Shown in pieces: positions 48,022 through 59,415 of a stretch of 64,000 nucleotides of DNA. The stretch's first letter is position 1. The number at the start of each line of letters is the position of its first letter. The stretch covers positions 310,001 to 374,000 of the forward strand of contig JAGPYM010000011.1 in assembly GCA_020736575.1 (NCBI GenBank). The letters run 5' to 3'. Made by a program: the position numbers and the translations under genes. This DNA comes from Thelonectria olida (Eukaryota > Ascomycota > Sordariomycetes > Hypocreales > Nectriaceae). The notes beneath the pieces were generated by a model that was not told the DNA's origin, did no database searches, and was given only the letters and a program-made list of their open reading frames with translations.

Positions 48022-49039
48022 CTACATAAGTCTACCAGCATGGATACCCCCAGTGATCAAGATATCATCCGAAGTGTGGTACGCGCTCGCCTGCGACAGG
48101 AGATAGACAACTGGCACCTTGAGATCCGTCCGGTCTCCCATTCTACGCATCGGCGGCTCATTCTTCATGATATCACCCAGCCAAGGGTAACGCTTGCAAA
48201 TATCAAGCGTCATGTCGGTCGCCATGTAGCTGAAGTACCGCAGTTAGTTTTAAATTCACCTATTGCCATCGCAGCGAGGAAAACTCACCCTGGAGAGATG
48301 CTATTCACACGAATGCCCTTGCCAGCAAGCTCTACTCCCAGAGCCTTTGCCAGCGACAAGACGGCACCCTTGCTGGCGCAGTAGTCGCTCGTCGTCTGTC
48401 CCTTGCTGGCTACGTACGCAGCAATCGACGCAATCATGACAATGGACCCTCCGCGAGGATTGAAGTCGGTCGCCTCTTGCTTGTCCATCTGCGCAGCGGC
48501 TAATTGAGCGGCGTAGTAGGTTCCGAGAACGTTGATGTTCATGCATCGCGCAACAGACTCGGGGGATCGCTCCAGGAAAGGCTCGTCGGGGCAAATGCCC
48601 GCGGCCGTGATACTGCTAACAGTCAGCAAGGTACTTATCTGATTGTGAGATTGGGAGAGGACTTGCAGGCCATCAATTCGCCCAAAGTCAGCAACCACCT
48701 GGTCAAAACTGGCCTTGAGCGTTGCGTAGTCTGTCACATCCGTACTATAGTCGCCTATTAGCAGTTTCACAACAACAAACCTCCTCTATCTAGCAATTCT
48801 CACCGGTAAAACTCAAACTTGACGTCAAATTCCTTTTGAATCTTGTAAAAGTGCTCATGAGGCTTCTCGGCCGCATCCAAAATGGCAACATTGCCACCAA
48901 CCTCGGCCACCGCAAGGGCAAAAGCCAGACCAAGACCACGAGCACCGCCGGTGATGACCACAGTGCGCCCCTTCAGAGACAAGAGGTCGTACACCGAGTG
49001 CTGGAGGTAGCGGTTGATGTCGAGCTCTGGGGTAGTCAT
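48022..49039 (-). CDS. Short-chain dehydrogenase, arabinitol/sorbose reductase type
   Basis: Four exons on the minus strand (49039-48804, 48744-48667, 48612-48289, 48229-48022) join in phase to give 281 residues. The Rossmann motif TGGARGLG is at 30-37, the TAAGI element (usually NNAG) near 107-111, an Asn in NINVLGTY near 130-132, a Ser near 168 and the catalytic Tyr182 and Lys186 in YCASK. The N-terminal stretch and overall length match fungal NAD(P)-dependent polyol dehydrogenases such as D-arabinitol 2-dehydrogenase and sorbose reductase. The reaction would be interconversion of a sugar alcohol and a ketose. The second intron uses a GC donor (GCAAGT). The enzyme is divergent from the transketolase-like gene, which fits sugar-alcohol entry into the pentose phosphate pathway. 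The exact substrate is not decided. The C-terminus is unusual, ending GGIHAGRLM. Confidence 0.87.
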
Positions 49040-49530
49040 GATGAGATGTTGATTACCGAGATTAGATGCAAGCAAGGGCTGTATAGATCCAAAGAAACAC
49101 TCCCAATCCTTGCCTCATATTAACGTTATGACGAAAAGTTAACCTATGGGACTATTTGGCCGATGGAACTAAGATTGGCGATGGTCCGGATTTTACTCTC
49201 CGTATGTTAGAGTGAGGGGTCGGAATTACCACCGGCTCTCATGGCTGTGACGGAAAGCCATAGACACCGCATGACAAGGACTTGGATGTTGTGAGAGCGA
49301 AGATCAGTCATGACTTCATTCGGAAGTCATGGATACCGCTCGCCGACAGAAAAGTAGCAGTCGGAATCAGTCTAGACACCCGGACGGTCCATCTCCGTTC
49401 AAGATTGGAGATGATGGCAACTTTCTCGATGGAATGAAGAAACAATAAAACAATTACAAGTCGTCCACACCATGTAGGGAGTTTCGAAGCTTCAGTGACT
49501 CCAGTGACCCATCTATACCAAGACTTCGCG
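49040..49530. promoter_or_regulatory. Bidirectional promoter with CGG/CCG inverted pairs
   Basis: The 491 bases separate the divergent start codons of the dehydrogenase and transketolase-like genes. Three CGG...CCG inverted pairs, the half-site type bound by Zn2Cys6 dimers, are present: 49187-49202 (10-base spacer), 49221-49234 (8-base spacer) and 49385-49397 (7-base spacer). Spacers differ, so they may not all be bound by one factor. A binding role is inferred from sequence and from the Zn2Cys6 gene nearby. Confidence 0.5.
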
Positions 49531-51773
49531 ATGCCTTCAATCACCACCTCCAAGCCCAACGGCACTACTCTGTCCCAAAAGGGCTTTGACCCCAAAGTCA
49601 AAGGCTGGAGAAAGAACCTCGATGCCGATGACTACGCTGTACTCTCCTTGCGCAATCTTGTTTTTGATCTCTGTCATCAGAACGGTGGCGGCCATGGAGG
49701 CTCGGCCATTGGCATGGCTGCCATTGGAGTCGCGCTGTGGAAGTACGTGATGCGATACAATCCTTCCAACCCGGACTGGTTCGATCGAGATCGCTTTGTG
49801 CTTTCCAACGGTAATTCCTTGCATCATCCACAGATAAGAGTCACGGCTAATTGTCCCCAGGCCACACGTCCATGTTTCTCTACGCCCTGAACCACCTCGT
49901 CGGCTACGACAACTGGACCATGGACGAACTCAAGGGCTACGGAAGCGCAAAGACGGACGGATACACAACAATCTGCCACTCGCACCCCGAAATCGAGATC
50001 CCCGGTATCGAAGTCTCGACTGGACCCCTCGGACAAGGCGTTGCCAATGCCGTCGGGCTCGCCATTGCATCCAAGAACCTCGCCGCGCGATACAACCGGC
50101 CAGAGTTCGACGTGGTTCAATCTCGCGTATACTGCATGGCGGGAGACGGGTGCATGATGGAGGGAGTCGCGCTCGAGGCTGTTTCTTTAGCAGGAAGCCT
50201 GCAGCTCGACAACCTGGTGCTCATTTACGACAACAACCAGGTGACGTGCGATGGTCCGCTTGACTGGATCAACACGGAAGATGTTAATGCCAAGATGCGG
50301 GCGTCTGGCTGGCACGTTATCGATGTCCTCGACGGATGCTACGATGTACAGGCAGTTGTATCCGCCTTGAACCTCGCGAAGACTGTCAAGGGCCAGCCCA
50401 CCTTCGTCAACGTGCGCACCGTCATCGGCCTGGGCACCAACGTTGCCGGGACCTTCAAGGCGCACCATGGTGTTTTCGACATTGAAAGCATCGAAGACTC
50501 GAAGCGCCTCGCAGGCCAAGACCCTTCCGTCACGCACGTCGTCCCCGATGCGTCTCTCGCATACTTTCGAGAGCGCAAGTCCCAGGGCCAGTTCCTCGAA
50601 GCAGTCTGGGACGGGCTCGTGAGCAACTATCGTACCGCGCACCCCGAAGCTGCGGCGTCGCTGGAGGGAGCTCGGAATGGCGACAATGGAACCGAGTGGC
50701 TCGAGATACTCAAGGAGATTGATAGCTCACAGTTCGAAGGCCAGGCGACTCGGGAGGTCAACGGTGCCTTGATTGAAAAGATCTGGACAGCCCATCCTGC
50801 CATGTGTGGAGGTGGTGCCGACTTGGTCAACTCAAACAAAGTGGCTTATAAAGAGTCGGATGTTTTTCATCCGTCAGTTAGCTACGCAGGTCGATACATT
50901 CGCTATGGCATCCGAGAGCATGCTATGGCTGCCGTCTCGAATGGGATCGCTGCCTACAACCCAGGCACGTTTCTGCCCATTACGGCGACGTTCCTCATCT
51001 TCTATCTTTATGTAAGCCTCGCTCATACCAACCTCATTTTCTGCCTTCAACTGACACGAGCCGTTATCTAGGCCGCCCCGGGAGTTCGCATGGGCGCCAT
51101 CAGCCACCTGCCCGTGATTCACTTCGCGACGCACGATTCCTTCGCCGAAGGCCAGAACGGCCCAACGCACCAAGCCGTCGAAGTCGATTCGCTATACCGC
51201 GCCATGCCTAATCTGACATACATCCGCCCGTGTGACGCAGAGGAAACAATCGGCGCCTGGATCCTTGCGCTGTCCAAGAAGAAGGGGCCCTCTCTGCTAT
51301 CCCTCGGCCGAGATCCAGTTGGGCCAGTCCCCTCGACCAGCAGATTCGGCGTTGCAAGGGGCGCTTACGTCGTCAAGGATGAGAAAGACGCCAAGCTGAC
51401 ACTGGCGAGCTGCGGCACCAACCTGCACTATGCTGTGGCAGCTGCTGAGGCGCTCACGGAGGAGGGCGTTGCGACTCGGGTTGTGAGCTGTCCTAGTTTC
51501 GAGCACTTTGACCAGCAAGACCAGTCATATCGCGACAGTGTCTTCCCGAGGGATGGAACGCCCATTGTCAGTGTGGAGGAGTATGTTGCTACTACGTGGG
51601 CGAGATATGTCACGGCGAGCGTTGGGATGACTACGTTTGGCTACTCTGCTTCCAACCCTAGCAACTATGATCGCTTTGGGCTGGATACGAAAGGAATTGT
51701 GAGAAGAGTTAGGAAGTACCTCGAGGAGCTTGATGGTGGGAATGCTAGAATTGCTGGGTGGAGGCAGCTCTGA
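49531..51773 (+). CDS. Transketolase / dihydroxyacetone synthase-like enzyme
   Basis: Three exons (49531-49810, 49861-51011, 51072-51773) join in phase to give 710 residues. The N-terminal thiamine diphosphate domain has NGGGHGGSAIGMAAIG, the split GHTSMFLYAL, a GDG...N-type cofactor motif in MAGDGCMMEGVALEA, and DNNQVTCDGPLDWINTEDV. The middle domain shows HDSFAEGQNGPTHQ with conserved His and Glu. The wording of these motifs is closer to dihydroxyacetone synthase-like transketolases than to the housekeeping enzyme, but the two are hard to separate by eye. The reaction is two-carbon transfer from xylulose 5-phosphate to an aldose phosphate, or to formaldehyde in the synthase. The last residues are WRQL, which is not a good PTS1, so a peroxisomal location is not supported. 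It pairs divergently with the sugar-alcohol dehydrogenase. Confidence 0.86.
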
Positions 51774-52548
51774 GTGTGCGTTATGGGAAGGGTAGAAGTC
51801 TAGGATCTGAATGAACTACCTCGCTTAACATGAAGTATCATAAAGCTTGTTTTATCTTTGTGACCGTTAGGCTTTACTCGTTCTGGGGATGGCCGATGCC
51901 ATGGCTATTGGTGCCATAATTCGACCTGGACTTATTAATGGTGAACAACGCCGCTGCTTGTGAGATTGGTCTACGGGGCCAAGGTTGAAAGATGCAGATG
52001 TTCAAGGGCACAATCTCACCACGCCGCAAGCAAGGTCTGACAATGGTATGCTTGACCGATATCGGCCATCACTCTCATGATTCAAGATGAGACACTTCCC
52101 GAGTATCTGGAACTGCCATGACTACCAAATCAGCCGAGCTTGTGACCCAAGTCCGTCGACCGAGCGTCTTGAATCCGGGGGCTGCGGGGTTAGCGTTCGG
52201 CGAGACAATTCCGGCATCACACTAATTATATACTTGTACATTGCCGGAATTTATCAACAACTACTTCATAGTTCCATCGGGAAAATGCTGACTGGCGGCT
52301 GAATAGGAAATCTGAATCATCATGTGGCGAGGAAGGGCTCATGGTTTGCAACGAAGAGACTTCCATATGTACTCACGGAAACATGGTTGATCGGGTTGGA
52401 ACTAATTCCATGTGAGATGAACTGGCCGTGAAGTCGGTCCGCGACGACCTATATCACCCGTTGGGCTCAGGTCTTGGACCGACAGAGCTTGATAGATGGT
52501 TCTCAATATCTTGAACTGTTGTAACAACTCCAAGTGAACGAGTTCGAG
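51774..52548. other. Intergenic region before the monooxygenase gene
   Basis: The 775 bases hold the transketolase 3' flank and the monooxygenase promoter. The frame before the monooxygenase ATG is open back to a stop at 52522-52524 (reading VNEFEM), so a short upstream exon could exist; none was identified with confidence. Confidence 0.5.
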
Positions 52549-54364
52549 ATGCCCGAGTACGCAAAAGAGATGAACGTCATTATCATCGGCGCCGGCCCAG
52601 CAGGTATTTCGCTTGCCTACCGTCTCAAGCATGAGCTGGGCTTTGAGGACTTCACAATCTACGAGAAGCTCGATGGAGTTGGTGGAACATGGCGAACTAA
52701 TACGTACCCAGGGTGGTAAGTAATGAGTCTGGCTCTCACCTCGAGAGATAGAGAGAAGGGCAGCTGACCAAAATTCCAGTGGCTGTGATTTGAAGTCGCA
52801 TCTCTACTCCTTCAGCTTCAACCCGAACCCCTACTGGTCCAAGGAACTCTGCGAGCAGCCCGAGATTCTCCAATGTGTGTCTCCTTTGGCCATTGTCCGT
52901 ACCAACTTGATCGACACGCCTTGCTAACTCAATACCTCAGACATGGAGGACACGGTCGACAAGTTCCATCTCCGCAAGCACGTCCACGCCTCGATCGAGT
53001 GCACCGGCGCCAAATGGCTCAGCGACGAGTCCAAGTGGCAAGTCCACCTCAAGGACCTCAAGACGGGCATCGAGTACGCGCGCAAGGCCACCGTCTTCGT
53101 CTCGGCCGTCGGCGCCATCTCGTACCCGCGCGACGTCCAGTTCCCCGGCATGGACGACTTCGAGGGCGCCATGTTCCACACGGCGCGATGGGACCACAGC
53201 GTCAGCTACAAGGGCAAGCGCGTCGCCGTCATCGGCAACGGGTGCAGCGCCGCGCAGGTCGTGCCGGCCCTGGCCAAGGAGGCGGCGTTTGTGAAGCAGT
53301 ATGCGCGAAGCGGACAGTGGTTCCATGCGCGCCCGAATCGCGAATACAGCGACCTTGACAAGTTCCTGTTCCGATGGGTGCCGTTCTATCAGCGCTGGGT
53401 GCGGCTCAAGATCTTCCTCGATGCCGACGAGGAGACGACGACGTACTTTCCCACGCCCAAGGGCCTGAAGATGCGCGCCGAGGTCGAAGAAGAGTCTAAG
53501 AGATACATCCGGTCCAAGGTCTCGGACAAGTACAGCAACGCCATCATCCCTACGTTCCCCCTCGGTTGCAAGCGCCGCATCTTCGACCCTGGCTATCTCG
53601 ACAGCCTGAACCTCTCCAACGTCGAGCTGTTGGCCGAGGGCATCAAGGAGATCACCGACACGGGCATCGTTAGCACCAGCGGCATCGAGGATGACTTCGA
53701 CATGATCGTCCTGGCCACGGGCTTCCAGGTGTCGCAGTTCCTGACGCCCATGCACATCGTCGGCTCAACCGGCGTCTCCCTCCACGACCAGTGGAAGGAA
53801 TGCCGCGGCGCGCAGGCCTATCTCGGGACTCACGTGCACAACTTCCCCAACCTGGCCATCCTGTTCGGCCCCAACACGTTCCCGGCCAACAACTCGGCGC
53901 TGTTCGCGTGCGAGACGCAGGCCGAGTACGCCGTCAAGTCGCTCATCAAGCCGCTGGTCGACGGGCAGGCGGCCGTCATCGAGGTCAGGCAGGCGGCCGA
54001 GGACCGCGCGACCAACGCGATCCACGACGAGCTGCGCAGCACCGTGTTTGCGGGCGACTGCTCGAACTGGTACATTGGCGACTACGGGCGCAACGCGGCT
54101 TCGTGGCCTGGGTTTGCGCGGGGATACTGGCTCGCGACGCTGGTGCCCGACTGGACGGCGTTTAACATGACGGGCGGGAGCGTGTGGTGGCCTGTGAAGG
54201 CGGCGACGCGTCATGCTAAGACCATGTCTGTCTACTCCAAGCTGTTTGTTGTTGCGTGTGCTGTTGGGGTCGTTCGGGGGAGAGAGACGTCGTTGGAGAG
54301 TGTGCTGTCTGTTGGGAATGGGCTGAAGGATGCTTTGGTGTCGCGATTGTGGGCATCGGTTTGA
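52549..54364 (+). CDS. Flavin-containing (Baeyer-Villiger-type) monooxygenase
   Basis: Three exons (52549-52715, 52780-52874, 52941-54364) join in phase to give 561 residues. The FAD-binding motif GAGPAG is near residues 13-18, followed by GVGGTWRTNTYPGC. The Baeyer-Villiger fingerprint F-x-G-x3-H-x3-W-D is present as FEGAMFHTARWD, and the NADPH-binding VIGNGCSAAQ follows it. A conserved ATGF motif lies in VLATGFQVSQF. The enzyme should use FAD, NADPH and O2 to oxygenate a ketone or a heteroatom; the substrate is unknown. The C-terminus ends with a hydrophobic stretch (KLFVVACAVGVV), which could be a membrane anchor. The first intron rejoins YPG-CGCDLKSH as expected. The true start may lie in an unseen upstream exon because relatives are often longer at the N-terminus. 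Confidence 0.87.
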
Positions 54365-56123
54365 CCAGGGCGCTCACTGTAGGTTGGATTTAGACATGGG
54401 ACATTGGGGGATTTCAACGTTGGAGATTGGTAAGCGGTTGAAGATGCAAAAGGAGCGACATCTAGTTACGAAGTACTGGAGCAGGCTCGAGTTTCACAAT
54501 GCAGGGAAGACTTTTTCCTTAACTACACGTGGCTGCGAATCATGTCCGCCTCGTCTGACGACGACGTTGGTAAAGACCGGCATCTGTCGGATCCCGTGTC
54601 CGCAAATTCTTAAGTTGTTCGTTAGTTACCCCATTCACGGATCCGATCTCCATCATGGGGGCGGGTTGCCACGGTGGATTCTTAGCTCCGAGAGAGCTTT
54701 GTCATGACTTGGTTGTGAGGACAGACAGGGAGGGGCAGTTTGCTATCATGTTGAGGACAGTAGCTTGATCAAGAGGACGCGATGCCAGCAAGTTATGTTA
54801 TGGTGATAATGGTGCTCTGTTCCTGCTCGAGACCGACCATGTATGTAGCGAGACTCACGAACTTCCATGACCGACAATCCTTTCCATCATGCAAACTTCT
54901 GTGGACATGATATGGAGGGGCAGGCAGGTCACGGCGATGAACCGGCCTCCAGCCGGGATTCCAGAGCCTTCGCCTTCGCCCAAGACAAAAAGTAAACACC
55001 CTCCTCGACTCAATTGGAGCGCAAGACGCCGTCCCCCCTCCTCCTCCTCATTTCCGTGGCAATCATGACACACCGAAGCCAACAAGGTGGGGTAGCAATG
55101 TAATCAATCCGTGAGAGCTGCGTGTGCGACGACGGGAAAGCCAAGAAGCTTCCAGCAAAGATGCTTGAACCATTGGCTCACGGACGTGAAGGCGATCAGA
55201 CCAGATTCTGTTCTCCACAAACCCCAGATGCTGCAGTTGCCATCATGGGACCAATCGAAGATTCTACGCGGTGCCGTTGTCGTTGTCGTAGTGAGCAAGC
55301 TTGGATGTTGCACGGGCATGTCGCATCTTGCAGCAACAGCGGCAGTACCAAGCAGGCAGGCAAGCAAGCAAGCAGGGGGCACAAGGACAAGGACCAGACA
55401 AGGAACCTGTTTGCCCGTCAAGGAACCCATATTCCCGAAAGATGCCGGCCTCGCATTCCTACCCCAACCGGCAGTTCTAGTGTCCACTAGCCAGCCCATG
55501 GCTGCCAGATGGTGCCCCGATGGAACTCGCCTTTTGGCCATTTGGGGCATCTACCAAACACCTGACGACCCTCATGGAAAAAGGGATTTCTCCCGCCGTT
55601 GCGACGCTCCTCTCAGCAACCTCGTCCGGAGAAAGGCCCCGCATGTCCCTCCTCCGGCCCGGTTCCGGTTCCGGTCCCGCGGGCTTCAAGTCCCGAGAGC
55701 CCTCCAAATGGAGACCTTCAGCGGCTTCACTCTCATCTTTGTCGCCAGAAAGGGCCTTTTTGGCCACCCCGATGGCCCCGACGTCGGGCACCTCTCATGG
55801 CGCCGTCCGTCGCAGTTCGCGCCGCACCGCACATCGCATCGTCCACCCACGACGAGTCTCCGGCGGGGTTGGAAATTCTCGCGCCCCCATGTGACGTTAT
55901 GGGTTGCCCTCCAGTTCTCCAGTACACAAGCGTCTACCTAGTCGGGCGGGAGCTCCGTCGGGAGCTTTTAGAAAGAGCTGAGATCGCTCTTTTGTAGCTC
56001 TTCCCCCTCGACTTCTCCCTCCTCCTTCTCTCTTATCCATCTCTCCTTCTTCCAGCGAATTTCTCAAAGGCCTGTTTGTACTTTTGTGATTTCCTCATTC
56101 CCTTTCCACACACACCCGACGCA
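54365..56123. other. Intergenic region before the semialdehyde dehydrogenase gene
   Basis: This 1.76 kb lies between same-strand genes. A GCAA-type short repeat is near 55355-55375 and a CCGGTT/CCGGTC repeat near 55660-55678. The last 130 bases are a C/T-rich leader. An open frame of 276 codons (55111-55941) overlaps a long minus-strand frame and has low-complexity Pro/Arg/Ser composition; I do not accept it as a gene. Confidence 0.5.
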
Positions 56124-57774
56124 ATGGCTGCTGAGAACTACCACAAGGAGGCCCTGGCTGGTGTAAGTACTTCTCCAACCCAACGCGGGGGAGCTGTCGC
56201 GACCAACGCCTCCTCCCATTGAAGACGAGACACGATAGCTAACCTTCTCTCTCTCAAACTGCAGCTCAAGGACTCCAGCCTCTTCATCCAGGATGCCTTC
56301 ATCGACGGCAAGTGGGTGAGCAAGGACAACAAGTTCGACGTCTTCGAGCCCTCCACTGCCACCGTCCTCGGCAAGGTCGCCAACTGCGCCCTCGAGGACT
56401 TCCAGGCTGCCATCAAGAGCGCCGATGTTGCCCAGACTCAGTTCTGGGAGAGCACAACCGGCACCAGCCGAGGAGCCCTTCTGCGCAAGTGGTACGACCT
56501 CGTCATCGCCAACAAGGATGATTGTACGTGAAGAGCTCCCCGATAGCTAGCTTGATGCCCTTAGACTAACATGTCGTGTTCCAGTGGCCAAGATCCTCAG
56601 TCTCGAGAACGGAAAGACGCTCGCCGAGGCCGCCGGTGAGGTCGTCTACGCTGCCAACTTCATCGCCTGGTTTGCCGAGGAGGCCACTCGCAGCTACGGC
56701 GTCACCATCCCGTCGTCGTCTCCCCACACCACCCTGATGACGGTTCGCGAGCCCGTCGGTGTCTGCGGCATCATCACTCCTTGGAACTTCCCCGCCGCCA
56801 TGATCACCCGCAAGATCGCCCCCGCCCTGGCCGCCGGTTGCTCTGTCGTTATCAAGCCCCCTTCAGAGACTCCTTACTCCTGCCTGGCCTTCACCAAGCT
56901 CGCCATTGAGGCCGGCCTTCCTCCTGCCACCATCCAGGTCCTCCCCACCCGTGACCGCCAGGCCGCCACCGAGCTGTGCACCAACCCCCTCGTGAAGAAG
57001 ATCTCCTTCACTGGTTCCACCGGTGTTGGTAAGATGCTTGCCAAGCTCGCTACCGGAACCCTCAAGAAGGTCAGCTTGGAGCTTGGCGGCAACGCTCCCT
57101 TCATCGTTTTCGACGACGCCGACGTTGAGCTTGCTGCCGAGGGCGCCATGTTCTGCAAGTTCCGTTGCTCTGGCCAGACCTGCGTCTGCGCCAACCGACT
57201 CTACGTCCAGAAGGGCATTGCCCCTGCCTTCACTGCCGCGCTCGTCAAGAAGGTCAACGCCCTCAAGATGGGCAGCGGTCTCGACGGCGCCACCACCCAG
57301 GGTCCTCTCGTCAACAAGTCGGCCGTGGAGAAGGTCAAGGAGCACGTCAAGGATGCCGTGTCCAAGGGTGCCAAGGTTGAGACTGGTGGCAGCACCCCCG
57401 ACTCCCCCGGCTTCTTCCACCAGCCTACCGTCCTGTCGGGCGTTACCCAGCAGATGGAGGTGGCCAAGGACGAGACTTTCGGTCCCCTCGCCCCCATCTT
57501 CACCTTCGAGACAGAGGAGGAGGTGCTCCGCATGGCCAACGACACCGAGTTCGGTCTGGCCGGTTACTTCTTCTCCAAGGACATTGGCCGCGTGATGCGC
57601 GTTGCCAACAAGCTCCAGGTCGGAATGGTTGGTGCCAACACGGGCAAGATCAGCGCTGCTGAGGCTCCCTTCGGCGGCATCAAGGAGAGCGGATACGGAA
57701 AGGAGGGAAGTCTCTACGGTCTCCAGGAGTACCAGAACATCAAGAGCATCACCATTGGTAACATCAACGTCTAA
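56124..57774 (+). CDS. Succinate-semialdehyde dehydrogenase (NADP+ type)
   Basis: Three exons (56124-56162, 56265-56523, 56585-57774) join in phase to give 495 residues. Family motifs are clear: ITPWNFPAAMITRK near 163-175, the NAD(P)-binding FTGSTGVGK near 241-249, the catalytic Glu265 in LELGGNAPF, and the catalytic Cys299 in SGQTCVCANR. C301 forms a C-x-C pair that in human SSADH is a redox switch; presence of the pair is seen, its role here is inferred. The enzyme oxidises succinate semialdehyde to succinate, the last step of the GABA shunt (yeast UGA2). Codon use is strongly biased to GCC, CTC, AAG and ACC, which suggests high expression. An UGA1-like transaminase was not seen in this window. 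Confidence 0.93.
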
Positions 57775-58323
57775 GCGGAAATGGGAAAATAGGAAACGTA
57801 TATTGGGATATGATAATGACTACCTTAGGGACAAAAATGTGCCCGTGGCAATGAAGTGTGGCTTAAGTACTCAAAGAAAGTATAGCCCAGAACAAAAAAC
57901 ATAAAGAAATCTCTTCATCCTTTCTCTCATCGATTGGTTGTGTGTTTATTCTAACTGCATAGTACCTTCATAGGTCCTCTTGCGTCTAGGTATTACCTGG
58001 AAGAAGGCAACTTCTCTCAGCCCCGCGAAATAGTAATAAGGCGACATTGTTGGAGTTTCCGGGAAACCATGCCAAGCTATAATAGAAAATACCTTCTATA
58101 ACACACCTGTCTCGACGCCGGGTGAATGTAAAGACCTGGCTTATTGGCCAGGGTTAAATTTTTCAGACTGCGCCGCAACCGCCAAGGCGTTTGCCTGATG
58201 AAACCTTGCAATCACGGATCAGTCCATATCTCGATCGTCATTCTCTCATCCACTTGATGCTTACAATCGTAAACACATCGAAGTATTGACTTCATCCCTC
58301 GCAAAACGCTGTGGACGGTAACC
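57775..58323. other. Intergenic region before the GPI-anchored protein gene
   Basis: The 549 bases hold the 3' flank of the semialdehyde dehydrogenase and the promoter of the next gene. I see nothing else in it. Confidence 0.55.
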
Positions 58324-59415
58324 ATGGCTCCACGAGAATCCTCCATCGGGAGGGTAGTCAGGCTCATCGCCCTATCCTCAACCCTCACCCTTGTTCACGG
58401 CCAGCAAGAGCAGGTGCCTCTATCTGACGACCACGATGACCAACGTCCTCTTTATCCCAGCCGCGATGCGCTACTGACCACATACCTCGACCCAAAGTAC
58501 CCCTGCGTGCGAGAAAGAGGGCAAGACGTCGCCGAACTCGACCTTCCGGTCAACGTCTGTGCCTCGGCGAACTTTACGCTCGACAACAACGTGCACTTGG
58601 AGTATCCAGGTCTCTGCGAGGGCGGCGTGAGAACGCCGTACATTGCAATCTATCCCAGCGCCGACTGCACAGGAGATCATGCGCACCCCGACTGGTATGA
58701 CCGACGGTTTTCCGCCATGGGGCCTGGTCATTGCTTGTCCAAGGCGGTCTGGGGCACGAAGGATCTGGAACTGGTCGAGCATCAATGGTCCATGATGCTT
58801 CGCTGTGACGAGGATACCTCGGAAGTGAGCACCACGACGGACACGGTCAAACTGAGTCTTCCACAACCGCCACCTCCGCCGCCCGAGAAGCCCAAAGCCC
58901 CGCGGCCAACTACGGCATCAGTCTCGGATTCCGCCTGCTACATCCCAAGCCTGGGCATGAAAGGGCATCCGCGCTTCATCTTCCAGCGCCCCGAAGCAGA
59001 CACGTGCGTCAATGTCGCGCCCGAGTACAAACTCAAGATCTACAGAACCGCGCTCTGTCCCAACGGCACCGACGCCCTCTTTGCAAAGTTTACCGGCAAG
59101 GGGTGTCTCGGGCCGATGACTGAGCTGAAGGAGGTCGACGAGAGCATGATTGCGACAAACGGGCCCGAGACGTGCATCGAGATGGGGGGCAAGGAGGCTA
59201 GCAGCTATGCGTTCTGGTGCACTGGAAACCTGCAGAGCAAGAAGGTGGAACAGGGCTTGTTCCCGGACGAGGAAGAGGGCCAGATACACGTGCATTACTC
59301 GTACGGCAACCCTCCGCGTGGTACAGCTGTGAGGTCGGGTGCCTCGACAAACCAAGTTGTGGGATTCTATGGTGCTGGAGTTGTCTTGTTCGGTCTTTTG
59401 GGAGGTCTGTGGTGA
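58324..59415 (+). CDS. Secreted, probably GPI-anchored protein with two six-cysteine repeats
   Basis: One exon encodes 363 residues. A signal peptide ends near residue 26 (LVHG-QQ). The chain ends in a 17-residue hydrophobic tail (GFYGAGVVLFGLLGGLW) after a small-residue stretch RSGASTN, the pattern of a GPI signal. All 12 cysteines of the mature chain lie in two halves: C61, 79, 98, 115, 137, 161 and C205, 228, 245, 261, 284, 299. The spacing is similar (18, 19, 17, 22, 24 versus 23, 17, 16, 23, 15), and a Pro-rich linker (SLPQPPPPPP then EKPKAPRP, 178-195) separates them. This suggests a duplicated disulphide domain. I do not recognise the family. A surface or cell-wall role is likely; effector activity is possible but not shown. 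Confidence 0.75.
   Translation: MAPRESSIGRVVRLIALSSTLTLVHGQQEQVPLSDDHDDQRPLYPSRDALLTTYLDPKYPCVRERGQDVAELDLPVNVCASANFTLDNNVHLEYPGLCEGGVRTPYIAIYPSADCTGDHAHPDWYDRRFSAMGPGHCLSKAVWGTKDLELVEHQWSMMLRCDEDTSEVSTTTDTVKLSLPQPPPPPPEKPKAPRPTTASVSDSACYIPSLGMKGHPRFIFQRPEADTCVNVAPEYKLKIYRTALCPNGTDALFAKFTGKGCLGPMTELKEVDESMIATNGPETCIEMGGKEASSYAFWCTGNLQSKKVEQGLFPDEEEGQIHVHYSYGNPPRGTAVRSGASTNQVVGFYGAGVVLFGLLGGLW

Noticed and set aside
55111..55941. 276-codon plus-strand open frame
   Set aside because: Low-complexity Pro/Arg/Ser composition, several overlapping frames on both strands, and no domain; GC-rich promoter DNA often gives such frames.
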